A stretch of DNA of 64,000 nt from Eunapius fragilis (lineage: Eukaryota > Porifera > Demospongiae > Spongillida > Spongillidae): assembly GCA_963681505.1 (NCBI GenBank), contig OY811971.1:6939060-7003059 (forward strand). The letters are read 5' to 3'. The notes under the pieces were generated by a model, which was not told the origin of the DNA, did no database searches, and worked only from the letters and a program-made list of their open reading frames with translations. This document shows, piece by piece, positions 11,651-23,084 of this stretch. Both the position numbers and the translations under genes were made by a program. Within the stretch, counting starts at the first letter, position 1, and each line of letters starts with the position of its first letter.

Positions 11651-13876
11651 ATCTCTTCTTCTATGGTATCTCTCTCTCTTTCTCTCTCTAACTCTCTAAA
11701 ACACACGCCCTCCTTCCCTTATTATCCCACCCTCTCCTTTCTACCTATGGATGCTCCCCTGTGTAGTGACGTTTTTGTGAGGTCAGGCTTCCAAAGCCTT
11801 CAGATCATCATAACAGACTACCTCCCCTCCATTCCCACTGTATGTGTCCCCACATGTGTGGAGGTGGCTGGGTACTATGGCCTGCAGGCTTAGGACATCA
11901 ACGTATCCCTCACCTCCATTGGGCTCCTGGTGGGTGTGGCTCAAGGGAGTGGTTTCCTGTGGGCGTAGCTTAGGGCATGGTGATGGGGTTTTAGTGGTGA
12001 TGGGTGTGGCATGAGTAACTGTGGGTGTGGCATGATGGTGAAGTAACTGTGGGTGTGGCACGGTGTGTGGTTACGTGTGGGTGTGGCATGAGGGTGTGGT
12101 TCTCTTGTGGGCATGGACCCTGATCATGCTCACATGTTCATCCACAGTGGAGCATAGCAGATTACCTCTTCCAAAATAAGACCAAAGTTCATGATAACTT
12201 GGAAGCCCTCAAAGCAGCAGACAAGCTTCCCTCCTCCCCATCAGTAGTAGTGCCTGCTCGACGCCAGTCTAGTGTGTCTGGCACTTCTGTTTCACAGTCA
12301 CCAATACGCAAGGGTTGGCGCAATTCATCTCACATAGTTTTTGATTCAGTGTGGATGTTCTTATTCAGGTATGGGTGTGTGTTTGTGTGTTTGTGTGTGT
12401 GTGTGTGTGATGTGTGCAACTACATGTACAGTACATAAACGTGTTTCTATGCAAGTCCTTGTACATGTCACTGCACCTCCCCATCCCTTACATTTCCTCC
12501 TCCCCATCCCTTACATTTCCTCCTCCCCTGCCTTCTCCAGACAACTTGCAGACTTATGTGTGGATGATCGTGCAGCTGTACGTAAGAGTGCATCACAGAC
12601 GCTTTTCTCCACCATCTCTGCTCACGGCACCCTCCTATGCCAGGAGACATGGCATGAAGTGTTGGCTCAGGTGTGTACATATGTGTGTACATGTGGTGTG
12701 TGTGTGTGTGTGTGTGTTGGTGTGTGGAGTGTGTGCACATGACAAACGACAGTCTGTCCTTCCATGGAATTGCAGTAGCTAGAATGGTTTATAATTACAC
12801 GCATCAACGTCCTTCCTGGTAAATCTTTATAATACAGTTTGTTAGGTCCCATATTTCGCCCCCTCACCCCATGTTAAGGACTCACATCATGTGCACGCCC
12901 ACCACACAGTGCCACACATTACCCCTGTGGTAACCCTTGGTGACAGGTTTGTTTAGACTTGCCTTTCCCACTAACTGTCTCGCTCTCTGTGTGTGTTTGC
13001 ACCCTTCCAAAGATCTTGTTCCCCTTGCTGGATCAAGTCAGCATGAATACTGACACAGCCAGCACCAGCTCCCTGCAGACGCAGGCCCTCCTCATACACC
13101 ACTCTCGGGACACCGCCAGGAAGCAGTGGGCGGAGACAGAGGTCCTCACACTCAACGGTGTGGCGCGCCTCTTCCAGACCCACTGGCCCACCCTGGTGGG
13201 CTTGGAGGGCTTCGACAAGGCCTGGGGTACCCTGCTGGAGTTTATAATGTCTTGTGCCCAGAGCATGAGCAGTGAAGTGAGTGATACCTAAGGAACCACA
13301 TGTGCATGTTGGTGTACATGTAGGTTATGTAGGTGTACATTTATGTTCATACATGTAGGTGTATGTAGGTTTATGTTCATAGGTGTATGTAGTATATAAG
13401 TGCAATATACACACATGCACATAAGCAGCACAAACATGTACACAACATTTATGGTCATACATGTAGGTGTATGTACATGTAAGTTTATATATATATATAT
13501 AAGTGTATTTTCATAATATACACACACATATATATATATAGCACAAACTGCACATATACATTTACACAAAAAATCACATGCACGTGAATACTTGCATTTA
13601 TTACGGAGCTTGTAATCTATGCTCATGTACATGTATTAGTATCCATGTATTAATTATATTGATTAAACATTAGAGTATCATTACTTCCTCCGCTGATGGT
13701 AACTTCCGTGATACTGCCTATGATATCGAAATATGCATGTACAGTACTACTAATATAATACAAAACACATGTGTACTTCATCCCTTCAAGCTAAAAGGTT
13801 GTGGGAATGATGTGTGTTGCATATACTCTTACACTATGATATGTTCTCTCCTGTGGTGTGTGGTGTGTGGTGTGAG

Positions 13877-14775
13877 GTCTCTGAGGCAGCCTTGAAGAGC
13901 TTCCACACCATTCTGGTGACCCCGCCCCCAACCATTAAGACACGCTCCACCTCTGTGATTAGCAAGACCTCCCCTCCCCCCGGGGACCAGGGGGAGGGTG
14001 GCAGGACGCCAGAGGACCATCCTACCCTCTCCTCCCCATCCAACCTTTCTGAATACGTCCTGTGGGAGAAGGCCTGGAAGGTCTGGCTCATGATAGGGAT
14101 GGAGTGTGTGTGCAAGAGGCTACCCTCCCCAGAGAAGTTCAAGGTCTTCTTAGGCCGCATCCCTCAGACCAAGGACGAGTCGGACAACTTCTTCTCCAAC
14201 GTCCCCTCCCAGTCTGTGCTCATCTACCTGGTGCAGCTCTTCCCCGTCATCTACTCCAGGGTGAGGTCAAAGTTCACCCAGAGCGACTTCCAAGAGGCAG
14301 CCAGGGTCCTGTACACTTCTCTCATCATGCCCGTCTCCAAGGATACCTCACCTTTCCTGGTCCCCTCTTACAGTGAGCACATGCTCAACTCCCTCCAGAA
14401 GGACGTGCTCAATCAATGGCCGCCTTCTTCACCAGGGAGGATGTGTTTGATAACGAGGATACAGGTCCCCAGACCCTGTTTGGCAAGAAGACGGAACTGG
14501 TGGACACCAAGAGGAGGGTGGAGGTGATGGTGGAGCAGTTGGCCACGCCCCTCTTCCCCCTTGTGATCTCAGAGCTGCTCAGGTACGGTCTCCTAGCAAC
14601 CAATCCTCCAGACATGGTAGCCGTGTACCAGGGCATGGCACGCCCACCCATCATGGCGGTGAACTTTGTCCCCTTCTCCCTGAGTGCCATGGGCCTGATG
14701 GTGATACTGTACAGTAGCAGTGTGGAGGGTAAGGCTGTGCCCGTCCCCCTGGGCTTGTCTGTGGACTGCTTGAAG
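13877..14775 (+). CDS. MON2: Large MON2 exon of copy P1
   Basis: The longest exon of the gene (899 bp here after loss of 1 bp). Acceptor GTGTGAG, donor AAG|GTGAGT. It encodes VSEAALKSFHTILV, a Pro/Ser/Gly-rich linker, the VLWEKAWKVWLMIGMEC block, the NVPSQSVLIYLVQLFPVIYS block, and, after the frameshift at about 14412, the MAAFFTREDVFDNED and MAVNFVPFSLSAMG blocks. The two frames (13814-14527 and 14416-14904) overlap, which is how the 1-bp deletion shows itself. P5 has the undeleted sequence in this place. Confidence 0.8.
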
Positions 14776-14799
14776 GTGAGTGTGTGTGTGTGGGTGTGT

Positions 14800-14850
<51 letters not shown>
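14776..14850. repeat. (GT)n microsatellite in MON2 P1 intron
   Basis: Near-pure GT dinucleotide run starting at the splice donor. The same intron in P5 (52846-52912) has a shorter interrupted run. Open frames across it (poly Cys-Val or His-Thr) are artefacts. Confidence 0.9.
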
Positions 14851-15161
14851 GGGTGTGTTGTATTGGTACATGTACATGTACGTTTACCAGCTGGTAAGTT
14901 GTGACATGTACTCATCTGTACATATTCTGGCTTGCAATAAATTAATTTTATCAATGAACTGTACCGTGACATACATTGTTTGAAACAGCATATATCATTA
15001 ACTGGATCTTCTTCAGTTATGTAACACATGTGTACCTGTGTTGTTAGGCACTTCACGTACCATTGAAGATGAAGTATCGATGTGTCCAGCCAGTGGTGTG
15101 GTTTTATTCATTGGATGTGCTGTTGGCTATACTGAGAAGTACACTGCCCCAACTGCTCAGT

Positions 15162-15165
<4 letters not shown>

Positions 15166-15248
<83 letters not shown>

Positions 15249-15260
15249 TGTGTATGTGTA
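15166..15260. repeat. (GT)n microsatellite in MON2 P1 intron
   Basis: About 75 bp of pure GT followed by TATGTG variants, occupying almost all of the short intron between exons 15048-15165 and 15290-15353. The donor GT is the first repeat unit. Confidence 0.9.
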
Positions 15261-16029
15261 TGTGTACGATGCATCATCCTCTTGTACAGGTGACTCTCAT
15301 CAGTTCTGGAATGAACTAGCTTCCATATTTGAAGATTTCCTTTTCAACGACATGTAAGCACATATGTTGCTTTGGTAACGTTTTGATTGGGAGTGTCTAA
15401 TATTTCATGCTATGTACATGTACTTATGAACATGTACATGTTAGGGTATGTAAGTGCTACATAAATGAATGTGATAATTGTCCACACCATTTCCTTGTGC
15501 CTCATGCTTCACTGGTAGTGTTGATGTGCAGTGATGTCATTTCCTGCAGGCCTGATGGTATGGAGCTGCCCATGGAGAAGACCTCAGAGTATGAAGCCCA
15601 TGACATCAAGGTGTGTGTGTGGGTGTGTGTATATATGTGTGTGGGTGTATATGTGTGGGTGTGTGTGTGTGTGTGTGTGGTAGTATGTGTGTACTCAGTG
15701 TCTAGAATAATATTTCATCACTTGACAGTAAAATATGTTAGTAGTTAGTTTTAGGTGTGTACCCAGATTGGTATAGAGTGCTCTAACATGGTTCATATTA
15801 ATTTTAAATCAGATGCATGTCACAAATATGATCCATAACATGTCAGTAATCTATTGGTGCATGTTCCTTCCATAATGTACATCAGTTGGTTGAGATAATC
15901 AAGAGAGACATTTTCCCCACCTCAACACGAGCACCAAAAGACTTCCTGGAAAAGCTGACGGCTATTCTGAACAGAGGGTCCATTCACTCCATTGCTGATC
16001 ACTATGAAGGTTTGGCCATTTGAGCTAAC

Positions 16030-16180
16030 CAACATGAGTATAGAGTCATGATGAGGTGTTATGAGTAGAGGGTCATGATGTGGTGTTATGGGTAGAGAGT
16101 CATGATGAGGTGTTATGGGAGTAGGTCAAGATGAGGTGTTAAGGGCAGAGGGTCATGATGAGGTGTTATGTTACCTCCAC
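16030..16180. repeat. ~27-bp minisatellite in MON2 intron (P1)
   Basis: Repeats of GAGTCATGATGAGGTGTTAT joined by GGGTAGAG-type spacers, immediately before the exon starting at 16191. The same minisatellite marks this intron in every copy: 20735-20930, 24310-24415, 32530-32760, 34335-34415, 54065-54148 and 62918-62970. Unit number differs between copies. Confidence 0.85.
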
Positions 16181-16792
16181 CTCCTCATAGATGCCACCAT
16201 ATTAGCCAGAGTACCATTTAGAGAGAAGTTTGCAAGATCATGTTTTGAGGCATTGTTACAGTTCTCCTTCTTGCACAGCCAGGACTCCAACATTGGTGAG
16301 TGTGTGTGCGTGTGTGTGTGTGTGCAGGGGAGGGAGGAGGGAACAACCAGTGCACACATCAGGAGCACTAAGGTTATGTCATTTTTTGTCCTGGTCCCCA
16401 GACCCAACATCTCAGCTGGCTCTGAATGCATTACTAGAGAGGTCCTCGCAAAGTTTGTGCATGAAGAGAGGCTGAGTGGGCAATGTCCCCTGCCAAGGTG
16501 AGAGGAGGGTGGAGGGGAGGGGGAGGAGGTATGTGTATGTTTAAGAGCATTAGGGAGTTGGGAAATGTTTTGGCTTTTGCAAGTGATGGTGTCAGGTATC
16601 TCCTTTGACCAACAGAAGTAGAATGAATGAGGTGTCTCTTGTACTCAAATCAGTAAGTGTTCTAATCTCATCACTGAAGGATGCACAGAAGAGCTCAGCT
16701 AAAGGTACAATTTGTGGTTAGTTCTTAAGGTATAGTGCCCTCTGTAACGTTGGTACTTTTTTGTTTGAGACATAACACTGCATGTCTGATCA

Positions 16793-17012
16793 GGGACCTT
16801 CGCGGGGGGGGGGGGGGGATAATCGGATATGCATAACCCCATCTAAATGCAGACGTTTTGCATTGTTAAACAGTCAGTGTTATGTTATGCAAAGCATGTT
16901 TACATTGAAATTATGGGTGCATGAACTAAAGCAAACCTTCATTACGAGGGAGGAGGGGTCATTCAACCCCATTTACCCTCCCTTCCCCCTGGCTACAGCT
17001 CTGCTGATATTG
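16793..17012. mobile_element. hAT-like MITE remnant in last MON2 intron (P1)
   Basis: Sequence between CTGATCAGGGACC and CTCTGCTGAT in the intron before the last exon. The better preserved equivalents in P2 (about 21915-22168), P4b (about 35375-35610) and P5 (from 63920) show complementary ends, CAGGGCCATAGCCAGAC on the left and CTACGGCCCTG on the right, flanked by CTGAT on both sides. It is in every copy, so it was present before the duplications. hAT assignment is inferred from the CAGGG ends only. Confidence 0.55.
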
Positions 17013-17221
17013 TAACATGTGTTATGGCTGCATTTAAATAGTATCAGTAACCATCAATTCATGTAAGTTAATAATTACTGTCCACAGTGGACAAATCAAT
17101 ATGGAAGCAAGTGGTACTGCTCTACCCTGCCCTGGTCCAGTGTGTAACCTGTCATTCTATGGAGGTCAGAGCTGCCCTCAAGGAAGTGCTGGGTCAGTTC
17201 TCTGAACTCATTAAACCTTAG

Positions 17222-17620
17222 GCCAAGGGCACACCACCCCACCTCCTGTTATCAGATCTTGGCACTGGGTCCCCAGTCCTTTGTGTGTTAGTGTGTACAA
17301 ATTGTCTTCAGGCACATTGTAATGCTTATTTGTAGAGTGTATGTTTTGTGTATGTTGTCGCCACATGACAGTATCCATCATCCCTGTCATGAAAGGTCAC
17401 ACTGCATAAAGATATGTGGGGGCCCTTAATTGACTTGTTGGATGAAATGAGTTCCAATGCTATGGTGATGTGTGGGAATGATGTCTATGGATACCACATA
17501 CTCCCATCTCCATGTAGCTTGAGAAGCATCTCAACTAGTAAAATAGCCATGATGAACAGCATGTAATTGTGTGATAAATTATATTGGTATACTATATTGG
17601 TATACTATACCAGTTATTGT
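17222..17620. other. MON2 3' flank shared by all copies
   Basis: The sequence after the stop codon (GCACACCACCCC, ATCAGATCTTGGCAC and so on) is repeated after the stops of P2 (22334-22620), P3 (25810-26060) and P4b (35792-36080). In those copies it leads straight to a receptor gene on the opposite strand. In P1 the receptor is missing and a retroelement follows. Confidence 0.75.
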
Positions 17621-17814
17621 TTGTATAACCACAGTCTGTGGCTACAAATAATTAATAAGATGGCTAGGAATGTCCTATCCCAACCGTTTTTATTTGCACC
17701 TTATTCATAAGATTACATGAATATGTATATTAGCTACACAGTTACATAGAAGCTACACAGTTATTATCACACACCACAACTAAGATTGGACAATTTAATG
17801 TCAGGCTATAGTAG

Positions 17815-19310
17815 TTAAGCTGTGATGTCAGAGCTGATGCCACATGCTCGGGATAGCAGTGCCCTTGCATTTGCTCTGACAAGAACCAGGTTGAGCCCAC
17901 CATAAAATAATGAGGTGGCGTGAGATTTGGAGCAATTTAGCCTAGCCGCCAGGCGAGAGGCAAGGCGTGAAAGATGATAAGAAGGCGATCTTCAGCTCCC
18001 AGCAGCTATATGTTTCAACAGCCAATGATATGCAAGACCAACCTATCTCTGAGCACTTGGAGGCATGTTTCCTTAATTCTGAAACCTGAACCCACTGTCA
18101 TCAGTGAAGATACTTTGATTAAGCGGTGATGCAACTGAGATCTGAAAAAGTCTGACGGACCTCCTCATCAAATAACTGCAATCCTTCCAGTGCTACAGAA
18201 GAAGGGGTGCATCTGACAATATGGACCATCTGACAGAAACCACCACATTGACGTAGCAGCAACAGAGCAACTTGTGAGTCGACAGGACCTACCTCTTTTA
18301 GCAGTGCCAAAAAATTAAACATAGAGGCATTCGCCCTTTTCTCTGCAATAGTCCTGGCACAAAAGATTGGGTCCCCAATTGGCACGCCTATGATTTCAAA
18401 GTTCAGTGAATTTGACTTCATCTCGTCAGGAAAACCTCCAAAGTCTCTTTTACTGAACAATTCACATTTGGAAGTAAAAAAGATCTAGCGCAAGGGCGTA
18501 GACAAGTTTTTCAAACTGGGGGGGCTAGTTATTAATAAACCAAGTTATCCAAACTAATTATAGTACATCCGGTTGGTTTATTAATTAAGTTTGCTAGTTA
18601 TTAAAAAACTGCCCAAAAAACTGAGGGGGCTTTCTGCCCCCCCCTTGTCTACGCCCTTGTAGCGGAGGACCAAGCTGTTTAATCATGCTGAGTGTCTGTA
18701 ACACTGCTTGTTTTGCCCCAGTAATGAACACATCATCCATGTACCAGGAGTGAAATGAAAGCTGTGAGCAAATCGAGTCAGCTGCAATAAACAGTAATCA
18801 CCTTATGGAGAGCTAAGCAAAACAGTGAAGGTCTAAATGGGTCTCCCTGCTGGACTTAAGTCTCCGTCCTCAATGCCCCCATGGCAGACAACAGTAAGGG
18901 GTGATCACCGTAATACCCATTGGAAGAGCTCATGCAGAAAAGTGTTCTATGCATTCCTGAAGGAGAGCTTGGCAAGGAACGAGATTGAAAGCATCCCACA
19001 AGTCAATCTTCATCACTACGAAATCATTGTCATTCCCATGCTCTTCTACACACACACGTAACCCATGTACAATCTCCTCAACCCCATATGGACAGGCAGC
19101 ACCTAATTGGTGAGGAGAGAATAATTCAGAAGCCTTCACCTTACTGATCCGATATAGGCATTTGCCGACCAAACATCTCAATGTTTCTCCTACAGTGATT
19201 GGGCGAATATCTGGAGGGGAGCCAGACTTATCCTTTGAAAGTGTGATGAGGTTACCACCTGCTAGGAAACTTGAGACCACTAAAGGAACCTGATGTTTAA
19301 TTACCAGATG
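17815..19310 (-). pseudogene. Non-LTR-like reverse transcriptase, decayed
   Basis: Minus-strand reading gives the RT in order. 19280-18930 reads ITLSKDKSGSPPDIRPITVG and later MKIDLWDAFNLV (the D-x-x-x-AFN block). About 18900-18800 holds VQQGDPFRPSLFCLAL. About 18750-18725 holds WYMDDVF, the catalytic YxDD motif. 18460-18119 reads EIIGVPIGDPIFCARTIAEK and VDSQVALLLLRQCGGF. The extreme C-terminus near 17900-17815 resembles LVRANARALLSR and ends at TAA (17815). Frames change several times and a 171-bp MITE splits the gene, so it is dead. The family resembles RT proteins widespread in sponges and cnidarians whose C-terminus has an ETYGCWGTEA-type block; that assignment is from memory. Confidence 0.75.
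18489..18659. mobile_element. 171-bp MITE inside the RT pseudogene
   Basis: Perfect terminal inverted repeats CAAGGGCGTAGACAAG / CTTGTCTACGCCCTTG, with inner ends also complementary (CTGGGGGGGCT / AGCCCCCC). Flanked by TAGCG on both sides (18484-18488 and 18660-18664), a 5-bp target duplication. No coding capacity. Confidence 0.85.
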
Positions 19311-19870
19311 CTAACAGACAGATTTTTGTAATGCATTTCCCTCAAAACTTGGTAAGCCTTGCCATATAATCCATTCCTTGCATGTCTAATGGATGACTGG
19401 ATGTTGTAGTCAGAATCTTTGGCATGGGTCTGCTTTGGATGATTCTTATTGAGAAGCATGCTCCAAGAGAGTTAATAAATGACCGTTTAACCACAGATCA
19501 CACAGGTAGTTGATAGAAGTTGGTTTGTGGTGATGACCTCTCCTTTTAGAAGATACCAGAACACACTTTGAAAGAGCTTCAGCCTCATGTTCAACCTGAG
19601 AAGTGCCCCCTCGGGGCCACAACAGTGCACACAGTGGTATTTCATACCCATAACAACACTAGCCACCTGGCAGCCGTCTGGCTGAACACAATCCACCTAC
19701 ACATACACCATCTTGCTGAACACAACAATTGTAATATGTAAAGTTTCCAGACACGTGCACTGACAATGTAGACTGATTTTCTTCCCGCTCACATAACGTT
19801 ATATACCTCCACCTCCACGTGTACACATCACGTGCTGTACGACCAATCACATACGGAGGGAGCATAGTTT
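19310..19870. other. RT-associated 5' region, also present at 28.86-29.11 kb
   Basis: The block 19320-19590 (TTTTTGTAATGCATTTCCCT…) is repeated with small differences at 28865-29110. It follows the RT fingers region on the minus strand and so is 5' sequence of the same retroelement. No intact frame. Confidence 0.5.
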
Positions 19871-19879
19871 CTGTCTAAT

Positions 19880-20400
19880 TCACTTTGTTCAACCGACAGA
19901 AACTTGTGATGTGCATGCCAATATTACGCCAAACCCTTGATTCAATGATGGCGGATTGTGATCCAAGTATTTTTTTTTTTCACCGAAAAGCACGTGGCTA
20001 TTTGTTACCTCGTTACCATAGCACTCAGTTCTAAGAATGAGACAAATTTACTGAGATAAAAACGAAATGTCCACCCCGCTGCTTGCGCTCTTTCTGGTTC
20101 AAAATGCCTTAAATAAGTACATGTATCATTCCCATCCGCCACAATTGGCAGTTAAAATCCATTATTCGCCCTCAATATACAGTTCAATAAGTACTGAGCA
20201 GTACCAGCTAGACACCTCATGGTGGAACACCGCTCCACGCATATGACAAAGCCGCCAATCGAGACATGCATGTACGATGTTCAGAACGTCATGGCCGAAG
20301 GTCTGGAAAAGAACCAGTTTGCCGAAGTATTTGGACACCTGTCACCTTTGCAGAAAAGTACATAGCGCGTTAGGTTAATGCCCATGTACAATACTGCAGA
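19880..20400. mobile_element. Fragment of the GGTGTGTAACC-type element, with an empty target site
   Basis: Collinear with 56235-56363 followed directly by 62220-62600. At 20030-20043 it reads ACTCAGTTCTAAGAATGAG with no insertion, whereas at 56355-62228 the same site contains a 5.86-kb transposon. A short frame (20219-20365) reads MTKPPIETCMYDVQNVMAEG, matching a similar frame at 62440-62600. I do not recognise this product. Confidence 0.7.
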
Positions 20401-20575
20401 GAAAGTGCGAACGTTTTTTAATGTCTATTGTCCTGAGTGTCCACCCGGGGGTACAATTGGACACCCGGGTGGACAGCAAAAAAAGTTTTTGCCGTTGGGT
20501 CACGGAAGAGACCTAGTGTCATTTAACGGTACCGGCTTATAGAGCAAGTCTTTTCAGGATCGGGCCGAGATAAGC

Positions 20576-20717
20576 AAGGCTTAACTCCTTTTGGTACTCG
20601 TAAAACGAGCCGTGCTAGCGGGCCTATCCATTACGCTCCATGCGGATCGGTCGGAGCGTAATGGATAGGTCTGCTAGCACGGCTCCTTTTACGGTTATCG
20701 AAAGGATTTAAGCCTTA
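20576..20717. mobile_element. Foldback element, ~65-bp arms
   Basis: The left arm begins AAGGCTTAACTCCTTTTGGT and the right arm is its imperfect reverse complement ending AAAGGATTTAAGCCTT. The inner 34 bp (GAGCCGTGCTAGC… to …CCATTACGCTCC) match almost perfectly around a ~10-bp loop. No coding capacity; a small foldback or MITE. Confidence 0.75.
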
Positions 20718-20942
20718 CATATCTTTGATAAGGTGTTATGAGTAGAGATGATGAGGTGTTATGGGTAGAGATAATGAGGTGCTATGGGTAGAGCGTCATG
20801 ATGACCTGTTATGGGTAGAGGGACATGATGAGGTGTTATAGGTAGAGTGGGTCATGATGAGGTGTTATGGGAGTGGGTCATGATGAGGTGTTATGGGCAG
20901 AGGGTCATGATGAGGTGTTATGTTACTTCCACCTCCTCATAG

Positions 20943-22074
20943 ATGCCACCATATTAGCCAGAGTACCATTTAGAGAGAAGTTTGCAAGATCATGTTTTGA
21001 GGCATTGTTACAGTTCTCCTTCTTGCACAGCCAGGACTCCAACATTGGTGAGTGTGTGTGAGTGTGTGTGCAGGTGTGTGTGAGTGAGTGTGTGTGCAGT
21101 GGATTGGGGGCACTAAGGTTATGTCATTTTTTTGTCCTGGTACCCAGACCCAATATCTCAGCTGACTCTGAATGCATTACTGGAGATGCAAAGAGGTCCT
21201 CGCAAAGTTTGTGCACGAAGAGAGGCTAAGTGGGCAATGTCCCCTGCCAAGTTGAGAGGAGGGTAGAGGGGAGGGGGAGGAGGTATGTTCAGGAGTGAGA
21301 GGAAGCATATTTATTAGGAGGAGGGAGTTCACTGTTGGGAGATGTTCTGGTTTTGCTAGTGATGGTCTCTACATAGGCGACCCCAGTCCTTACAGAAGGG
21401 AGGGCCAACCTCACGAAGGGTGCAAAAGGGGGAGGGGCATTATTGATTTATCTATCTTAGTCAGTTCAGATGAGTGTTAGTCGCTATTGTACACATAGAT
21501 ACATGTAGTAATCATATTGCAACGCTAAAGTAAAAATTACTTATAGGGGTTGGGGGGGCGCCATAACCAGGGGAGGGGGGGGGGGTGCCATGGCCCCCTG
21601 GGCCCACCCCATGGGGCCACCTATGATGTGTCTCCTCTGACCAACAGAAGTAGAATGAATGAGGTGTCTCTTGTACTCAAATCAGTAAGTGTTCAAATCT
21701 CATCACTGAAGGATGAACAGAAAGTGCAATTTGTGGTTAGTTATTAAGGTAAGGTTTGGTACCAAGTACTATTTTGTTTGAGATGCAGTACTGTACTTTG
21801 TCCATGTATGGTTAATAACTCATGTAAGGTTTAATAAGTAATAGCAAGTACAGTTTTTGAATGAGAACAACAGTTATATCTCCATGTATTAGAACATAAC
21901 TCTGCATGTCTGATCAGGGCATAGCCAGACTTTGGAAAGGGTGGGGGGTCGGATAATCAGTTGTGTGACCCTATTCTAACTAAACAGTCAGTGGTACTTT
22001 ATGGTAAGCATGTGTGCATTGAAATCATGGGTAACAAGTGTGCACGAATTGAAGCAAATCACCATGACCTTCAT

Positions 22075-22105
<31 letters not shown>

Positions 22106-22333
22106 GGGGGAGGGGGTCATTCCACCTCACTAACTTACCCTTCCCCCTGCCTACGGCCCTGCTGATATTTATAATTCATGGCAACATTCCTGTCCACGGT
22201 GGACAAGTCAATATGGAAGCAAGTGGTACTGCTCTACCCTGCCCTGCTCCAGTGTGTAACCTGTCATTCTATGGAGGTCAGAGCTGCCCTCAAGGAAGTG
22301 CTGGGCCAGTTCTCTGAACTCATTAAACCTTAG
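20943..22333 (+). pseudogene. MON2: MON2-like gene, last exons only, copy P2 (broken)
   Basis: Exons equivalent to the final five of P1: 20943-21047 (DATILARVPFREKF…), 21148-21251 (…EERLSGQCPL), 21648 to about 21732 (MNEVSLVLKSVSV) and 22200-22333 (…ELIKP, TAG). Damage: GGAGATGCAAAG lacks 2 bp relative to the GGAGAGGTGCAAAG of P3-P5 (frameshift at about 21185); the donor after CCAAG is TTGAGA instead of GTGAGA; the acceptor of the last exon is CACGG instead of CACAG; and the end of the MNEV exon is deleted. The 8-bp MITE target GCCAGGAC (21030-21037) is empty here. Everything 5' of 20.9 kb is missing; the intron minisatellite forms the left edge. Confidence 0.85.
22078..22103. repeat. Poly-G tract in MON2 P2 intron
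   Basis: About 25 G residues inside the intronic MITE remnant. Confidence 0.85.
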
Positions 22334-23084
22334 GCCAATAGCACACCACCCCACCTCCTGTTATCAGATCTTGGCACCTGGTCCCCAGTCGTTTGTCTGT
22401 TAGTGTGTACAAATTGTCTTCAGGCACATTGTAATGCTTATTCGTAGAGTGTATGTTTTGTGTATGTTGTCACCACATGACAGTATCCATCATACCTGTC
22501 ATGTAAGGTCACACTACATAGGGATATGTTGGGACCTTGACCTGTTGGATGAAATGAGTTCCAGTGCTACATGTGGTGATGTGTGAGAATGGTATCTATG
22601 GATACCACATGCGTCCACGTTTGGATTCAACTAATGTTATCAAATCTGATATAAACTTTGGGATGGAACAGAACGTTTGTCATGTATTTCAGAAATCCTC
22701 GACATGCTCAATAACATATGCAGGACCATCCTTTATTCATTTCCAGCATCACTTTATAAATACTCCACATAGACCTCATGAAGTGTTGGATGATATACAT
22801 CAATTCGTACTTCGAGATCACATGATGTACAATGACCACGGCTAAAGACAGTCAATAAGTAATGAACTCGCCCCTGCAGAGGTTCCATCTCTGTAAGTTC
22901 TTATGGGAATACCATCAGAGCAAATAGAACAGCACAATGTGCATTCTGTTTATATACATTGTATTTTGCAATGGAGTCACTCTTTTTGTAACAATAAAAT
23001 GACCTCTTTTATATACTGTGGCACAAATATATCACTCTCTAAAGAAATCACCCCCCCCCCCCCCCCCCATATGCAAACTCTTCA

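Larger units (their letters stand above)
11767..17221 (+). pseudogene. MON2: MON2-like gene, 3' part, copy P1 (broken)
   Basis: Homologue of Mon2, a HEAT/ARM-repeat scaffold of the trans-Golgi and endosomes that works with Dopey proteins and flippases (family knowledge). Exons with GT-AG borders: about 11767-11929, 12148-12368, 12541-12670, 13013-13276, 13877-14775, 15048-15165, 15290-15353, 15550-15610, 15886-16009, 16191-16295, 16402-16497, 16616-16704 and 17088-17221 (stop TAG). Diagnostic peptides include [63 protein letters not shown]-type NRGSIHS, EERLSGQCPLPR and ALKEVLGQFSELIKP. Exon phases join correctly throughout. Three lesions break it: an in-frame TAG at 11891-11893 in place of Gln; a 1-bp deletion at about 14412 (CTCAATCAATGG, where P5 and P4 have CTCAAGTCAATGG); and a 10-bp deletion near 16437 between two GAGG repeats. 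All exons 5' of 11.77 kb are absent. Confidence 0.85.
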
